Positions 17,080-27,002 of a DNA stretch of 41,133 bases are shown piece by piece. The DNA is taken from contig REDK01000090.1 of NCBI GenBank assembly GCA_007693535.1, positions 1 to 41,133 on the forward strand. The letters are read 5' to 3'. The position numbers and the translations under genes were made by a program. Each line of letters begins with the position of its first letter. Within the stretch, counting starts at the first letter, position 1. The notes under the pieces are model-generated. The model saw only the letters and a list, made by a program, of their open reading frames with translations. It did not search any database and was not told where the DNA came from. The stretch is from Chromatiaceae bacterium (GTDB lineage: Bacteria; Pseudomonadota; Gammaproteobacteria; Chromatiales; Chromatiaceae).

Positions 17080-17808
17080 TCAAGCCGATCCGGCCCGGGC
17101 CAGCGACCCCCGCCCGAGTTGGTCGCGGATCCAGAAGGGGAGATAGAACAGCCCGCTGGAGAGGACAGCCAACAGCGAGAGACTCAGGATGTACCAGGGC
17201 CAGGGACCGAGCAGGTCCATCAACGAGGCCTGTTCCGGCTTGCGCGACAGATAGAGGTAATTGGCCCCCAGCCAATAATTGATCGGCGCGATCAGCAGGG
17301 CCGTCAGCGCGAGCGCGGCCATCGAGCGCAGGATCGAAACGGCGTAGGGCCGGAAGCCATAGACCAGGGTGGCATAGAGTACGCCAACAAGGATCAAACC
17401 ATGGCCGATAAAGAAGCTGATATAGCGAAGATCGGGAAAACCCAGACGCAAGTCAGGCGTCAACAGGGCCTGCAGGGTACCGCCCCAGGCCCAGAAATAC
17501 ACGACCTCATACGCGCGGTGGCTCCGCAGCACTAGGGTGGCCGCGGTCAGCAGCATGGCCAGCCCGCACAGATGCAGCGGCAGGATCAGCGCCAACGCAT
17601 CGCCGTAGACCTGCACCCGCAACCACATGCTCAGAGGTTCCAGCAGCAACAACAGCAGCCCGAGCAGGACCCCAATGCGCACCTGCCAGCGCAGCGGGGC
17701 AAGACGGCGCATCAGCCAGGGGAACGCGAAGGCAACCACGGCAATGATCGCAAGCGACGCCAGATGGGCACGATCGAACAGCACGAAGGTCGGGGCGTCG
17801 GCTGGCAT
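17080..17808 (-). CDS. TIGR02206/YwaF-like integral membrane protein
   Basis: A 242-residue protein with about seven hydrophobic helices. The features of the YwaF/TIGR02206 family are visible: LPLHLCGLAMLL in the third helix, YFWAWGGTLQALLTPDL, then FFIGHGLILVGVLYA and a C-terminal NYWLGANYLYL followed by GPWPWYILSL. The family's biochemical role is unknown to me. The start at 17808 (MPADAPTFVLFDR) places the first helix at a normal distance; the frame extends further but without homology. It is convergent with the ABC importer. On the same strand it lies downstream of prk, with the old copy of the 132-bp MITE between them. Confidence 0.8.
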   Translation of the reverse strand: MPADAPTFVLFDRAHLASLAIIAVVAFAFPWLMRRLAPLRWQVRIGVLLGLLLLLLEPLSMWLRVQVYGDALALILPLHLCGLAMLLTAATLVLRSHRAYEVVYFWAWGGTLQALLTPDLRLGFPDLRYISFFIGHGLILVGVLYATLVYGFRPYAVSILRSMAALALTALLIAPINYWLGANYLYLSRKPEQASLMDLLGPWPWYILSLSLLAVLSSGLFYLPFWIRDQLGRGSLARAGSA

Positions 17809-18215
17809 CGGGATCTCACTATCGGGTTCCGCCGCCGCCGATCGGGCGACCCCTGGAGGTCGCCGTCGGCGCCAGCAGGCCGTATCGGCGGGCGGTTTGA
17901 CCTCGATCGTCACTCCGGCCAGAGCGGCGGCCGACTGCGTCGTCAGGCCATTCTGGCCTGACCTGATCAGGGCCGAAGGCCCTGACGGCGCAGCCAGGCC
18001 GAGCCCCAGGCCGCGATAACGAACAAGGCCGGCGGTTCGACCCTAGGCTGCTGGCGAGCGAGCATGGGCGGGCGCGGATGCCTTGCGGGTGAGCCCAGCC
18101 ATCAACCAGCACATGCAGCGTACCCGCTTCGCGCCCAGGACGGGGCGTCCGTGCCGGTACCGAAGCCACCCCAGGCGACTCCACCCGAGGCAACCGGCAT
18201 GACCGGCAATACGCC
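17809..18215. other. Gap between prk and the YwaF-like gene, mostly a MITE
   Basis: This 407-bp stretch has no believable gene. Positions 17891-18038 are the older MITE copy with its target duplication. The remainder (18039-18215) is GC-rich without a clear terminator for prk. Confidence 0.6.
17899..18030 (+). mobile_element. 132-bp MITE, copy 1 (older)
   Basis: This 132-bp element aligns without gaps to the reverse complement of 33559-33690, with about 94 of 132 bases identical by hand count. Its ends are decayed inverted repeats: GACCTCGATCGT on the left, and a right end that reads GGCCTTGTTCGT on the other strand (9 of 12 matched). It is flanked by GGCGGTTT (17891-17898) and GGCGGTTC (18031-18038), an 8-bp target duplication with one mismatch. 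The centre (17929-17986) holds two hairpins: 17942-17950 with 17954-17962, and 17967-17974 with 17978-17985. It has no coding capacity, so movement would need a transposase supplied from elsewhere. Confidence 0.85.
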
Positions 18216-19106
18216 TCAGACGTTGCGCGAATCCATCATGCGCTCGACGATGGGCTGCAGGATCACCTCCATCGCAAACCCCATCTTGCCGCCGGGCACC
18301 ACCATGGTATTGCGCCGCGACATGAACGAATCGCTGATCATGGCCAATAGATAGGGGAAGTCGACCTGCAGCTTCTCGGGCTCCTTGAAGCGAATGATGA
18401 CAAAGCTCTCGTCCGGGGTTGGGATGTCGCGGGCGATGAAGGGGTTGGAGGTATCCACCGTGGAGACCCGCTGAAAATTGATGTCGGTCAGCGAGAACTG
18501 CGGGGTAATGTGACAGATATAGTCGGGCATCCGGCGCAGGATGGTATCGACGATCGCCTCGGCGGAGTAGCCGCGCTCCAAGTTATCGCGATGGATCTTC
18601 TGAATCCACTCCAGATTGACGATGGGGACCACGCCGACCCCGAGGTCGACATGACGCGCAACGTCCACCGTCTCGGTCTTCGCTAGGCCATGCAGGCCCT
18701 CGTAGAAGAGCAGATCAGTGCCGGGCAGGAGGTCTTCCCAGGGTGTGAACTGGCCGGGCCCGAGCTGGGTGCCGAGCCGGGCATTGTGATGGGCCGCCTC
18801 GTCGTCACTGTGCAGATAGTAGCGTCGCCGGCCACGACCGGTATCGCCGTAGGTGGAGAAGAGTTCCTCGAGGAGATCGAAATGATTGGCCTCAGGACCG
18901 AAGTGGCTCAGGTTACGGTGCTCCTCAGCGGCCTTGGCCATCTCCGCCTTCATCGCCGCGCGGTCATAGCGATGGAAGCTGTCGCCCTCGATCACCGCCG
19001 CATTGATGCCATCGCGATAGAAGATGTGCTCGAAGGCGCGCTTGACCGTGGTGGTCCCGGCGCCGGACGATCCCGTGACGGCGACAATCGGATGCTTCTT
19101 TGACAT
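18216..19106 (-). CDS. prk: Phosphoribulokinase, proteobacterial (class I) type
   Basis: Prk phosphorylates ribulose 5-phosphate with ATP to give the RuBisCO substrate ribulose 1,5-bisphosphate. The 296-residue protein is the length of the proteobacterial octameric, NADH-activated type. The P-loop GSSGAGTTT (12-20) is near the N-terminus, followed by the family segments EGDSFHRYDR and NHFDLLEELF, with FYEGLHG at mid-protein. The ATG at 19106 is chosen over a TTG at 19115 because GGGGAG lies 9 nt upstream. RuBisCO and other cbb genes are not in the window, so it is a solitary Calvin-cycle locus. A LysR-type dyad is visible in the upstream gap at 19262-19278, which may serve CbbR. Confidence 0.96.
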   Translation of the reverse strand: MSKKHPIVAVTGSSGAGTTTVKRAFEHIFYRDGINAAVIEGDSFHRYDRAAMKAEMAKAAEEHRNLSHFGPEANHFDLLEELFSTYGDTGRGRRRYYLHSDDEAAHHNARLGTQLGPGQFTPWEDLLPGTDLLFYEGLHGLAKTETVDVARHVDLGVGVVPIVNLEWIQKIHRDNLERGYSAEAIVDTILRRMPDYICHITPQFSLTDINFQRVSTVDTSNPFIARDIPTPDESFVIIRFKEPEKLQVDFPYLLAMISDSFMSRRNTMVVPGGKMGFAMEVILQPIVERMMDSRNV

Positions 19107-19261
19107 AGGGTTCAACTCCCCGTCTCATGTGGTGAGGCTATGGCGGCAGCGATGCCGGCGCACTGCCACGAGGGCTTCCGGCGCGGGTCGCCGCCGACGG
19201 CCCACTCCTACCGTACGCCCAGCGCGCACCCGGCACCGGCAAAACCAATCAGCCGGCGTGG

Positions 19262-19278
19262 TATTGGATTGGCTAATA
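19262..19278. promoter_or_regulatory. Possible LysR-type (CbbR-like) operator upstream of prk
   Basis: TATT-N9-AATA forms a perfect 4-bp dyad that contains the LysR-family T-N11-A motif (T19264, A19276). It lies in the only AT-rich spot of the 286-bp divergent region between prk and the hybrid kinase. CbbR, a LysR-type activator, commonly controls prk. The assignment here is a guess from the motif and location. Confidence 0.25.
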
Positions 19279-19392
19279 TACCAGATCGAAACCCTGCCGA
19301 CCCGGGCCGGCAGCCGACTGGATCGCGGCCGGCAGGCGCACCTGCCGCGCACTTCCGGCGTCCCCTCCCCGTCCCACGAGGTAGCAGCCATC

Positions 19393-21501
19393 ATGAGCCT
19401 GGTCGAGCGCATCCCTGAGCGCCTGCGCGCCAACCCCGAGTTCCAGTCCACCTTGGTGCGGCTGAGCTTCTGGCTGTTTGCCCTGCTGTATTTCGGCTTC
19501 GGCGCCTGGGCCGGGATCTTCGATTTCGACTACGACCTCTTCTTCACGCTGCTCCTGATCTATCTGCTCCTGAACCTGGGGATCTTGACCAGTGTCATCC
19601 ACCGCGCGGTCTGGGAGGCGCGGCGTTACCTCGGAATCTCTTTGGATATCTTCGCCGTCAGCCTGGCCTTATATCTGGTTCGAGATGCCTTCAATCCCTT
19701 CTACCTGGTCTACATCTGGGTGTTCATCTCCGCCGGTGCCCGCTATGGCAGCACCCATCTGGCCGTCGCGGCGCTGGCCGCGGCGCTCTCCTACAATATC
19801 GTGTTGGCGGCGCTGGGCACCTGGGCGGTGGCGGCTTGGAATGCGGTCTTCCATGTGCTGATGCTGATCCTGCTGCCACTCTACCAGGCCTCATTGCTGC
19901 GCAAGCTGCGCGAGGCCAAACGCGCCGCCGAGCAGGCGAATCAGGCCAAGGGAGTGTTCCTGGCCAACATGACCCACGAACTGCGCACCCCGCTGACCGG
20001 CGTGCTCGGCATGGCCAACCTGCTACGCGCCACCGACCTCAGCGCCGAGCAGCGCGAGTATGCCGATGCCATCGCCAGCTCCGCCGGCACCCTGCAGGCG
20101 CTGATCGGCGACATTCTCGACCTCTCCAAGATCGATGCCAACAAGCTGCAACTGGAGCACAAGCCGTTCGATCTGCGCAAGTCCATCAAAGAGGTCTGCG
20201 AGGTCATGCACAGCCACGCCCTGAGCAAGGGCCTGGAGCTGATCTGCGACATCGCCCCGGACCTGCCCCCCTGTTTGCTGGGCGACCAACTTCGGGTACG
20301 CCAGATCCTGTTCAATCTGATCGGCAACGCGGTCAAGTTTACTGAGCGCGGGGAGATCCAGGTGCGGGCCCGCCGGGTGCCGTCGAACGCCGAGCTGCCC
20401 CACGCGCACGTTCTGTTGCAGGTCGAGGACACCGGCATCGGCATCCCAGAGGACAAGCTCCAGAGCATCTTCGAGGGTTTCAATCAGGCCGATATCTCCA
20501 CCACCCGCCGCTACGGCGGCACCGGCCTCGGGACCACCATCGCCCGCGACTTGGCAAGCCTGATGGGGGGTGGCATCGACGTCAGCAGCCGCGTGGGGAG
20601 CGGCACCTGCTTCAGTGTGCGCCTGGCCCTGCCGATGGCAGCGGGGGCCGACGCCCCGGACGGCTGCGACACGGTCCTGGACGGCATCCCCGCCAGCGGC
20701 GGGCGCAGCCTCGCGGGCCTGCGGGTGCTGATCTACGAGCGCAATCAGACCCTCTGCGACTTGATCGCAGCAACCTGCGACGAGCTTGGCATGATCTGTT
20801 TTGTTGAAAACGACATCGGCCGCCTGCCGGATGCGTTGCGCGAGGCAAGCGGCGTGGACCTGCTGATCCTGGCCGACGCCCCCGAACACGTCGACCTGAT
20901 GGCAGTACTCCGGGGATTTCGGTGCTTGCTCGACGGCGGCGTACCCTATCTGCTACTGACCTACAGCCAGCGCCGCTCGGAGCTGCGCCAGCTCAACTGC
21001 ACCTGTCTGTCCAAGCCGTTTCTGCGCGAGGAACTGATCGCGGCCATCCAGCAGACACTGGACCCGACAGCCCCGACCGACCGCTATCCCCGGCGGCCCA
21101 CACCCGACACCGGCCCGACCAAGGCCGCCAGTGGGGTACGCATCCTGGTGGCCGAAGACAATGTGATCGCCGCCAAGGTCATCACCCGCATGCTGGAGCG
21201 CCAGGGGGCGCTGGTGACCCTGGCCCGCGATGGCCTCGAGGCCCTGGCCACGGCCAGCAGCAGCCAGCACTTCGATGTCGCCTTCATCGACCTACGCATG
21301 CCGGGCCTAGACGGCATTGGCTTCACCGAGCGGCTGCGCAAGCAGGAGCCAGCAGACCAGCATCTGGCCGTCTATGCCCTCACTGCCAACGCCGCGGAAG
21401 ATGTCCGCGAGCAATGCCTGGCCGCCGGCATGGACGGGTTCCTGACCAAGCCGGTAGACCCCGACGCCCTGTTGGATACCGTGCGCCGGTATCGGGTCTA
21501 A
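19393..21501 (+). CDS. RpfC-like hybrid sensor histidine kinase
   Basis: A 702-residue inner-membrane hybrid kinase. Residues 25-180 carry about five hydrophobic helices, like the DSF sensor RpfC and unlike PAS or HAMP kinases. The phospho-accepting H195 lies in NMTHELRTPLTG. The ATPase domain has NLIGNAVKF, DTGIGIP and an RYGGTGLGTTIA segment whose GLGTTIA wording is characteristic of RpfC relatives. Then come a degenerate receiver (about 435-560, with the phospho-Asp position unclear in VDLLILADAPE) and an intact receiver (VRILVAEDN, D633 in FIDLRMPG, K in TKPVD). RpfC's C-terminal Hpt domain is missing, so a separate phosphotransfer protein is expected. No rpfF or rpfG is present. Its stop overlaps an in-frame ATG of the next gene. 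Confidence 0.85.
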   Translation: MSLVERIPERLRANPEFQSTLVRLSFWLFALLYFGFGAWAGIFDFDYDLFFTLLLIYLLLNLGILTSVIHRAVWEARRYLGISLDIFAVSLALYLVRDAFNPFYLVYIWVFISAGARYGSTHLAVAALAAALSYNIVLAALGTWAVAAWNAVFHVLMLILLPLYQASLLRKLREAKRAAEQANQAKGVFLANMTHELRTPLTGVLGMANLLRATDLSAEQREYADAIASSAGTLQALIGDILDLSKIDANKLQLEHKPFDLRKSIKEVCEVMHSHALSKGLELICDIAPDLPPCLLGDQLRVRQILFNLIGNAVKFTERGEIQVRARRVPSNAELPHAHVLLQVEDTGIGIPEDKLQSIFEGFNQADISTTRRYGGTGLGTTIARDLASLMGGGIDVSSRVGSGTCFSVRLALPMAAGADAPDGCDTVLDGIPASGGRSLAGLRVLIYERNQTLCDLIAATCDELGMICFVENDIGRLPDALREASGVDLLILADAPEHVDLMAVLRGFRCLLDGGVPYLLLTYSQRRSELRQLNCTCLSKPFLREELIAAIQQTLDPTAPTDRYPRRPTPDTGPTKAASGVRILVAEDNVIAAKVITRMLERQGALVTLARDGLEALATASSSQHFDVAFIDLRMPGLDGIGFTERLRKQEPADQHLAVYALTANAAEDVREQCLAAGMDGFLTKPVDPDALLDTVRRYRV

Positions 21502-21563
21502 TGTGTGCCAGTATCGGGTCCAATGAGTATGGCCAGGCGCTGGCGCCGGTGGAGAGACACCCC

Positions 21564-22673
21564 ATGCAGAAGCTGTTCATCCATTCCGAGGCCCTCGACC
21601 AGGGCGGCTATCCGGCCACCTGCCCGTTCAAGACCACCCGTGCCGGCAAGACCTGTGCCATCGTGACGCGCATGGGCCTGCTCGACGGGCCGCAGACCCG
21701 CAAGATCGCGCCCCGGCCCCTCACCCGCACCGAGCTGGAGACCTTCCATACCCCGGCCTATTTGGACGCCCTACAGGCCGCCGGGGCGGGGACCATCGCC
21801 CCCGAGCAGGCTCTGCAGGCCGGCCTCGGAACCCCGGACTGTCCACTCTTCCGCGGGGTCTACGATTACGTCGCGCTGGCCGCGGGGGGAACCCTGACCG
21901 GGGCACGGGCGATCCTGGCCGGCACCGCAGATGTCGTCTTCAATCCCTCCGGCGGCTTCCATCATGCCCAGCCCGACCACGCTGCCGGCTTCTGTTATGT
22001 CAACGATATCGTCATCGCCTGCCTAGCCCTGCGCGCCGCCGGTTTGCGGGTGCTCGTGCTGGATATCGACGTGCATCATTGCGATGCGGTGCAGGACGCC
22101 TTCTACGCGAGCGCCGAGGTGATGACAGTCTCGCTGCACGAGAGCGGTCATACCCTGTTTCCGGGCACCGGCTTCGAGACCGAGACCGGCACTGGCGCCG
22201 GGCGCGGCTACACGCTCAACTTCCCATTGCCGGTGGGCACCTACGATGGCGCCTTCGAGCGGGTCTTCCATCAGGGCGCCTGGCCAGCCATCCGCCGCTT
22301 CGATCCGGACGTGATCGTGCTGGAACTGGGCATGGATGCACTGGCCGGGGACCCACTCGCCCATCTGCACCTGACCAACAATGTGCACGCCCTGATCAGC
22401 GAGACGGTGGTCGGCCTCGGCAAGCCGGTGCTGGCCACCGGCGGCGGCGGCTATCAGGTGCGCAACACGGTGCGCGGCTGGGCCCTGTGCTGGAGTGTCC
22501 TGAGCGGCGCCCACCGGCTGCACGATGATCCCGGCCTCGGCCTGGGCGGGGTGATGCTGGAGAACACCGATTGGGCCGGCGGGCTGCGCGACCGCATCCT
22601 GATTGCCGATGGCGGCTATCGCGACGCCATCGACCGCGAGATCGACCGGCTGCTCGCGTTCCACCGCGCGTAA
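21564..22673 (+). CDS. AcuC/class I HDAC-like deacetylase
   Basis: A 369-residue zinc-dependent deacetylase of the histone deacetylase/acetoin-utilisation (AcuC) family, acting in the cytoplasm on acetyl-lysine or similar acetylated amines. Metal and catalytic motifs are intact: GGFHHA, DIDVHHCDAVQDAF and LGMDALAGDPL. GTYDGAFERVF and the loop ATGGGGYQVRN complete the active site. Two starts are possible. The ATG at 21501 overlaps the hybrid kinase stop, while the ATG at 21564 has GGAGAG 7 nt upstream and gives the natural N-terminus MQKLFIHSEAL. I prefer 21564. It is probably co-transcribed with the kinase gene. No acetoin genes or acetyltransferase are nearby, so the substrate is open. Confidence 0.88.
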   Translation: MQKLFIHSEALDQGGYPATCPFKTTRAGKTCAIVTRMGLLDGPQTRKIAPRPLTRTELETFHTPAYLDALQAAGAGTIAPEQALQAGLGTPDCPLFRGVYDYVALAAGGTLTGARAILAGTADVVFNPSGGFHHAQPDHAAGFCYVNDIVIACLALRAAGLRVLVLDIDVHHCDAVQDAFYASAEVMTVSLHESGHTLFPGTGFETETGTGAGRGYTLNFPLPVGTYDGAFERVFHQGAWPAIRRFDPDVIVLELGMDALAGDPLAHLHLTNNVHALISETVVGLGKPVLATGGGGYQVRNTVRGWALCWSVLSGAHRLHDDPGLGLGGVMLENTDWAGGLRDRILIADGGYRDAIDREIDRLLAFHRA

Positions 22674-22830
22674 GCAGCGGCACCGCCGCTAGCGGCTGGC
22701 CGCGATGTCCACCCGGGCCGCCGGGCCTCGGCGTCGGCCACCCACACCAGCGCATCGGCGCGCCCGCGCACAACTCGGCCAGCCGCCCGGCATCGCAGTC
22801 AGGGGCAGCGACGGCGGGCGTTGCAGCGCG

Positions 22831-23733
22831 CTAGGCCATCTTGCTGAGGGCGAACTCCAGGATGCCCTCGGCGCCGGCGGCGCGCAGCCGCGGAATCAGG
22901 TCGCGCACCGCGGCGCGATCGACGATGGTCTCTACCGCTAACCAACGCCGATCCGTGAGATGGCTGACCGTGGGGGCATGCAGGCTCGGTAACAGGCTCA
23001 CCACTGCCTCCAGCCGCTCGGCCGGCACGTTGCACTTGAGCGCCACCTTGTGGCGTGCCGCCAGCGCCGCCTGCAGCATCAGCGCGATCTGCTCGATCTT
23101 GGCTCGCCGCGCCGGGTCCTGCATGGCTGCCGGATTGGCGATCAAGCGGGTCTCGGTGACCAGGAGATCGGCAACGATGCGCAGCCCGTGGGCGCGGATG
23201 GTGCTGCCGGTCTCGGTGATCTCCACCACCGCATCCACCAGCCCCTCGACGCATTTGGCCTCGGTGGCCCCCCAGGAGAACTCGACGCTGGCCTCGATCC
23301 CGCGCGCGGCCAGGTAGCGGCGGGTAAAGCCCACCAGTTCGGTGGCGATCTTGCAGCCGACCAGGTCCTCGACCCGCTGCACCGGCGAGCCCTGGGGGAC
23401 CACCAGCACCCAGCGACTGGGCTGATCGGAGGCCTTGGAATAGGTCAGCGTGGCAATCTGCTCCACCGCTGCCTCGGTCTCGGTCTCCAGAATCCAGTCC
23501 AGCCCGGTCAGCCCCAGGTCCAGGGTCCCATGGGCGACGTAGCGGGCCATCTCCTGGGCGCGCACCAGGGCGCAGCGCAGGTCCGGATCATCGATATCCG
23601 GATAATAGTGACGGGAATGGGGCCGGATGCGCCAGCCGGCCTGGGCGAACAGATCGATGGTCGCCGCCTCCAGGCTGCCCTTGGGAATGCCGAGTCGGAG
23701 CGGGGACGAGAGTGCGGGCGAGGGGCAGGACAT
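22831..23733 (-). CDS. hisG: ATP phosphoribosyltransferase, long form
   Basis: HisG condenses ATP with PRPP, the committed step of histidine synthesis. At 300 residues this is the long form. The catalytic part (about 1-215: LRLGIPKGSLEAATIDLF, then GLTGLDWILE, and the PRPP loop DAVVEITETGSTIRAHGL) is followed by a C-terminal regulatory domain (about 220-300) that binds histidine. Long forms are self-sufficient, whereas short forms need HisZ. Here hisZ is also present, at 29049-30242. The wording of the N-terminal region resembles deltaproteobacterial-type HisG more than gammaproteobacterial ones, from memory. The gene stands alone, convergent with the deacetylase gene and downstream of oadB on the same strand. 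No strong ribosome binding site precedes the ATG at 23733. Confidence 0.93.
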   Translation of the reverse strand: MSCPSPALSSPLRLGIPKGSLEAATIDLFAQAGWRIRPHSRHYYPDIDDPDLRCALVRAQEMARYVAHGTLDLGLTGLDWILETETEAAVEQIATLTYSKASDQPSRWVLVVPQGSPVQRVEDLVGCKIATELVGFTRRYLAARGIEASVEFSWGATEAKCVEGLVDAVVEITETGSTIRAHGLRIVADLLVTETRLIANPAAMQDPARRAKIEQIALMLQAALAARHKVALKCNVPAERLEAVVSLLPSLHAPTVSHLTDRRWLAVETIVDRAAVRDLIPRLRAAGAEGILEFALSKMA

Positions 23734-23885
23734 GGGCAGATGACGGACAACTAGGGACGCAGCGACGGGGAGACGGCATTATCCACGAAAAACCCGGCGC
23801 GCCGTGCGACCGGCCTGGCACTGCAGGGTGAGCAACACGCGCCGGCAAACGGCTTGCCGCGGCGCATCGGGGTCGTGCGACGAGC

Positions 23886-25016
<1,131 letters not shown>

Positions 25017-25020
25017 CGAG

Positions 25021-26883
25021 TCAGCCCAGGGCCAGCAGCGGCGCGCCAAGGCCAACTGCGTCGCCTTCCTTGACATGGACCTCGGCGACGGTACCAGCAG
25101 CGGGGGCACGCACCTCGGTCTCCATCTTCATCGCCTCCAGCACCAGCAACACCTCGCCAGCCGCCACCTGCTGGCCGCGGCGCACCCCGACGCGCAGGAT
25201 GTTGCCGGCCAGCGGCGCGGCGACCATGCAGGCGACCGGGGTGGCCACCGAGACCACCGGCTCCACCGGGGCGGAGGTGGGTTGGGCGGTCCACTGGGCG
25301 ATGGCCCCAGCCGCGCTAGTGATGGACTCGACGCTGCCCTGGGGGGCGACCACCACGTCGTAGCCGACGCCATTGACCTCCACTCGATAGGCCTCGGGGC
25401 CGCTGGCGGCGGCCGGCACGGGTGCCGCGGCTGGCTCCGCCGCGGCCGGCACAACGGCTGCGGTCGGGGCCCCATCCAGCTCCCAGGGTGGCGGCTCGAA
25501 GGCAGTCGAATTGCCGCGATTCTCCAGGAACTTGAGGCCGATCTGCGGGAACATCGCATAGATCAGCACGTCGTCGGCCAGGCGCTCGCCGGACGCCAGC
25601 GCGATCTGGCCGGTACCCGCGCGCTCACGCAGTTCGGTGGTCAAACGCGCCATCTCCGACTGCAACTCGTCGGCCGGACGGCAGGTGATCGGCACCCCGC
25701 CCTCCCCCAGCACGCGCGCCTGCAGTTCCTCATTGACCGGGGCCGGGGTGGTACCGTAGGCCCCGCGCAAGACCCCGGCGGTCTCGTTGGTGATGGTCTG
25801 GTAGCGTTCACCGGTCAGCACATTCAGGACCGCCTGGGTGCCCACGATCTGCGAGGTCGGGGTCACCAGCGGGAGATACCCGAGATCCTCGCGCACCCGG
25901 GGGATCTCCTGGAGCACCTCATCAATGCGGTCGGCGGCCCCCTGCTCGCGCAATTGGTTCTCCATGTTGGTGAGCATCCCGCCGGGCACCTGCGCCACCA
26001 GGATGCGCGAATCGATACCGCGCAGGGAGCCCTCGAAGCGGGCGTACTTCTTGCGGACCTCGCGAAAATAGGCGGCAATCTCCTCCAGCAGGATCAGGTC
26101 CAGCCCGGTGTCGCGGGGCGTGTCCTGAAAGACCGCCACCACCGACTCGGTCGGCGAATGGCCATAGGTCATGCTCATCGAGGAGATGGAGGTGTCGACC
26201 ATGTCGATGCCGGCCTCGGCCGCCTTGACGATGGACGCGGTACTGAGCCCGGTGGTGGCATGGCAGTGCAGCGCGACGGGGATCGTGCAGCAGCCCTTCA
26301 GCCGCGTGACCAGCGCCTCCGCCACGAACGGCCGCATCAGACCGGCCATATCCTTGATGCAGATGGAATGGCAGCCCATGTCCTCGAGCCGTCGACCCAT
26401 GTCCACCCAGTAATCGAGGTCATGGACCGGGCTCACCGTGTAGGACATCGTGCCCTGGGCATGGGCACCCGTCGCCAGCGTCGCGCGCACCGCCTGCTCC
26501 AGATTGCGCAGGTCGTTCATCGCATCGAAGATGCGGAAGACATCCATGCCGTTCTTCACCGCGCGCTCGACAAAGCCCTCCACCACATCATCCGCGTAAT
26601 GGCGATAACCAAGCAGGTTCTGGCCGCGCAGCAGCATCTGCTGGGGGGTCTTGGGCATCACCGCTTTCAGCTGCCGTAGGCGCTCCCAGGGGTCCTCCCC
26701 CAGATAACGGATACAGGCGTCGAAGGTGGCCCCGCCCCAGGTCTCCAGCGACCAGAAGCCGACCTGGTCGAGCTTGCCCGCGATCGGCAGCATGTCCTCG
26801 ATCCGCATCCGGGTGGCCAGCAGGGACTGATGGGCATCGCGCAGCACCAGATCGGTGATGCGCAGGGGATTGGTCTGATTCAT
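25021..26883 (-). CDS. oadA: Oxaloacetate decarboxylase, alpha subunit (biotin protein)
   Basis: The peripheral subunit transfers the carboxyl group of oxaloacetate to biotin. The 620-residue protein has the carboxyltransferase barrel ([18 protein letters not shown] near residue 10, metal-binding HCHATTG near 208), a conserved second domain, an Ala/Pro-rich hinge (about 495-515), and a biotinyl domain ending the protein with biotin-accepting K586 in EAMKMET. It sits between oadG (119 nt upstream) and oadB (4 nt downstream). A methylmalonyl-CoA decarboxylase or pyruvate carboxylase B-subunit role is less likely because oadG and oadB are adjacent. Confidence 0.95.
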   Translation of the reverse strand: MNQTNPLRITDLVLRDAHQSLLATRMRIEDMLPIAGKLDQVGFWSLETWGGATFDACIRYLGEDPWERLRQLKAVMPKTPQQMLLRGQNLLGYRHYADDVVEGFVERAVKNGMDVFRIFDAMNDLRNLEQAVRATLATGAHAQGTMSYTVSPVHDLDYWVDMGRRLEDMGCHSICIKDMAGLMRPFVAEALVTRLKGCCTIPVALHCHATTGLSTASIVKAAEAGIDMVDTSISSMSMTYGHSPTESVVAVFQDTPRDTGLDLILLEEIAAYFREVRKKYARFEGSLRGIDSRILVAQVPGGMLTNMENQLREQGAADRIDEVLQEIPRVREDLGYLPLVTPTSQIVGTQAVLNVLTGERYQTITNETAGVLRGAYGTTPAPVNEELQARVLGEGGVPITCRPADELQSEMARLTTELRERAGTGQIALASGERLADDVLIYAMFPQIGLKFLENRGNSTAFEPPPWELDGAPTAAVVPAAAEPAAAPVPAAASGPEAYRVEVNGVGYDVVVAPQGSVESITSAAGAIAQWTAQPTSAPVEPVVSVATPVACMVAAPLAGNILRVGVRRGQQVAAGEVLLVLEAMKMETEVRAPAAGTVAEVHVKEGDAVGLGAPLLALG

Positions 26884-27002
26884 CGGGCGTGTTCCGGGCT
26901 CGGCTCAGAGCGGGCTGGATGGGGCGCCGGTCCGACGCCCGGCAGGCGCCGACCAGTGCGGTCTGAAGGAGGGGGCAGGACCGTGAACCGCTGAATAGAC
27001 GG

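Noticed and set aside
20922-21563. Upstream part of the open frame leading into the deacetylase gene
   Set aside because: It is a shadow of the hybrid kinase gene in another frame. The deacetylase similarity starts at MQKLFIHSEAL with a ribosome binding site.
19393-22673. Complete DSF quorum-sensing locus
   Set aside because: The kinase resembles RpfC, but there is no rpfF synthase or rpfG phosphodiesterase in the window.
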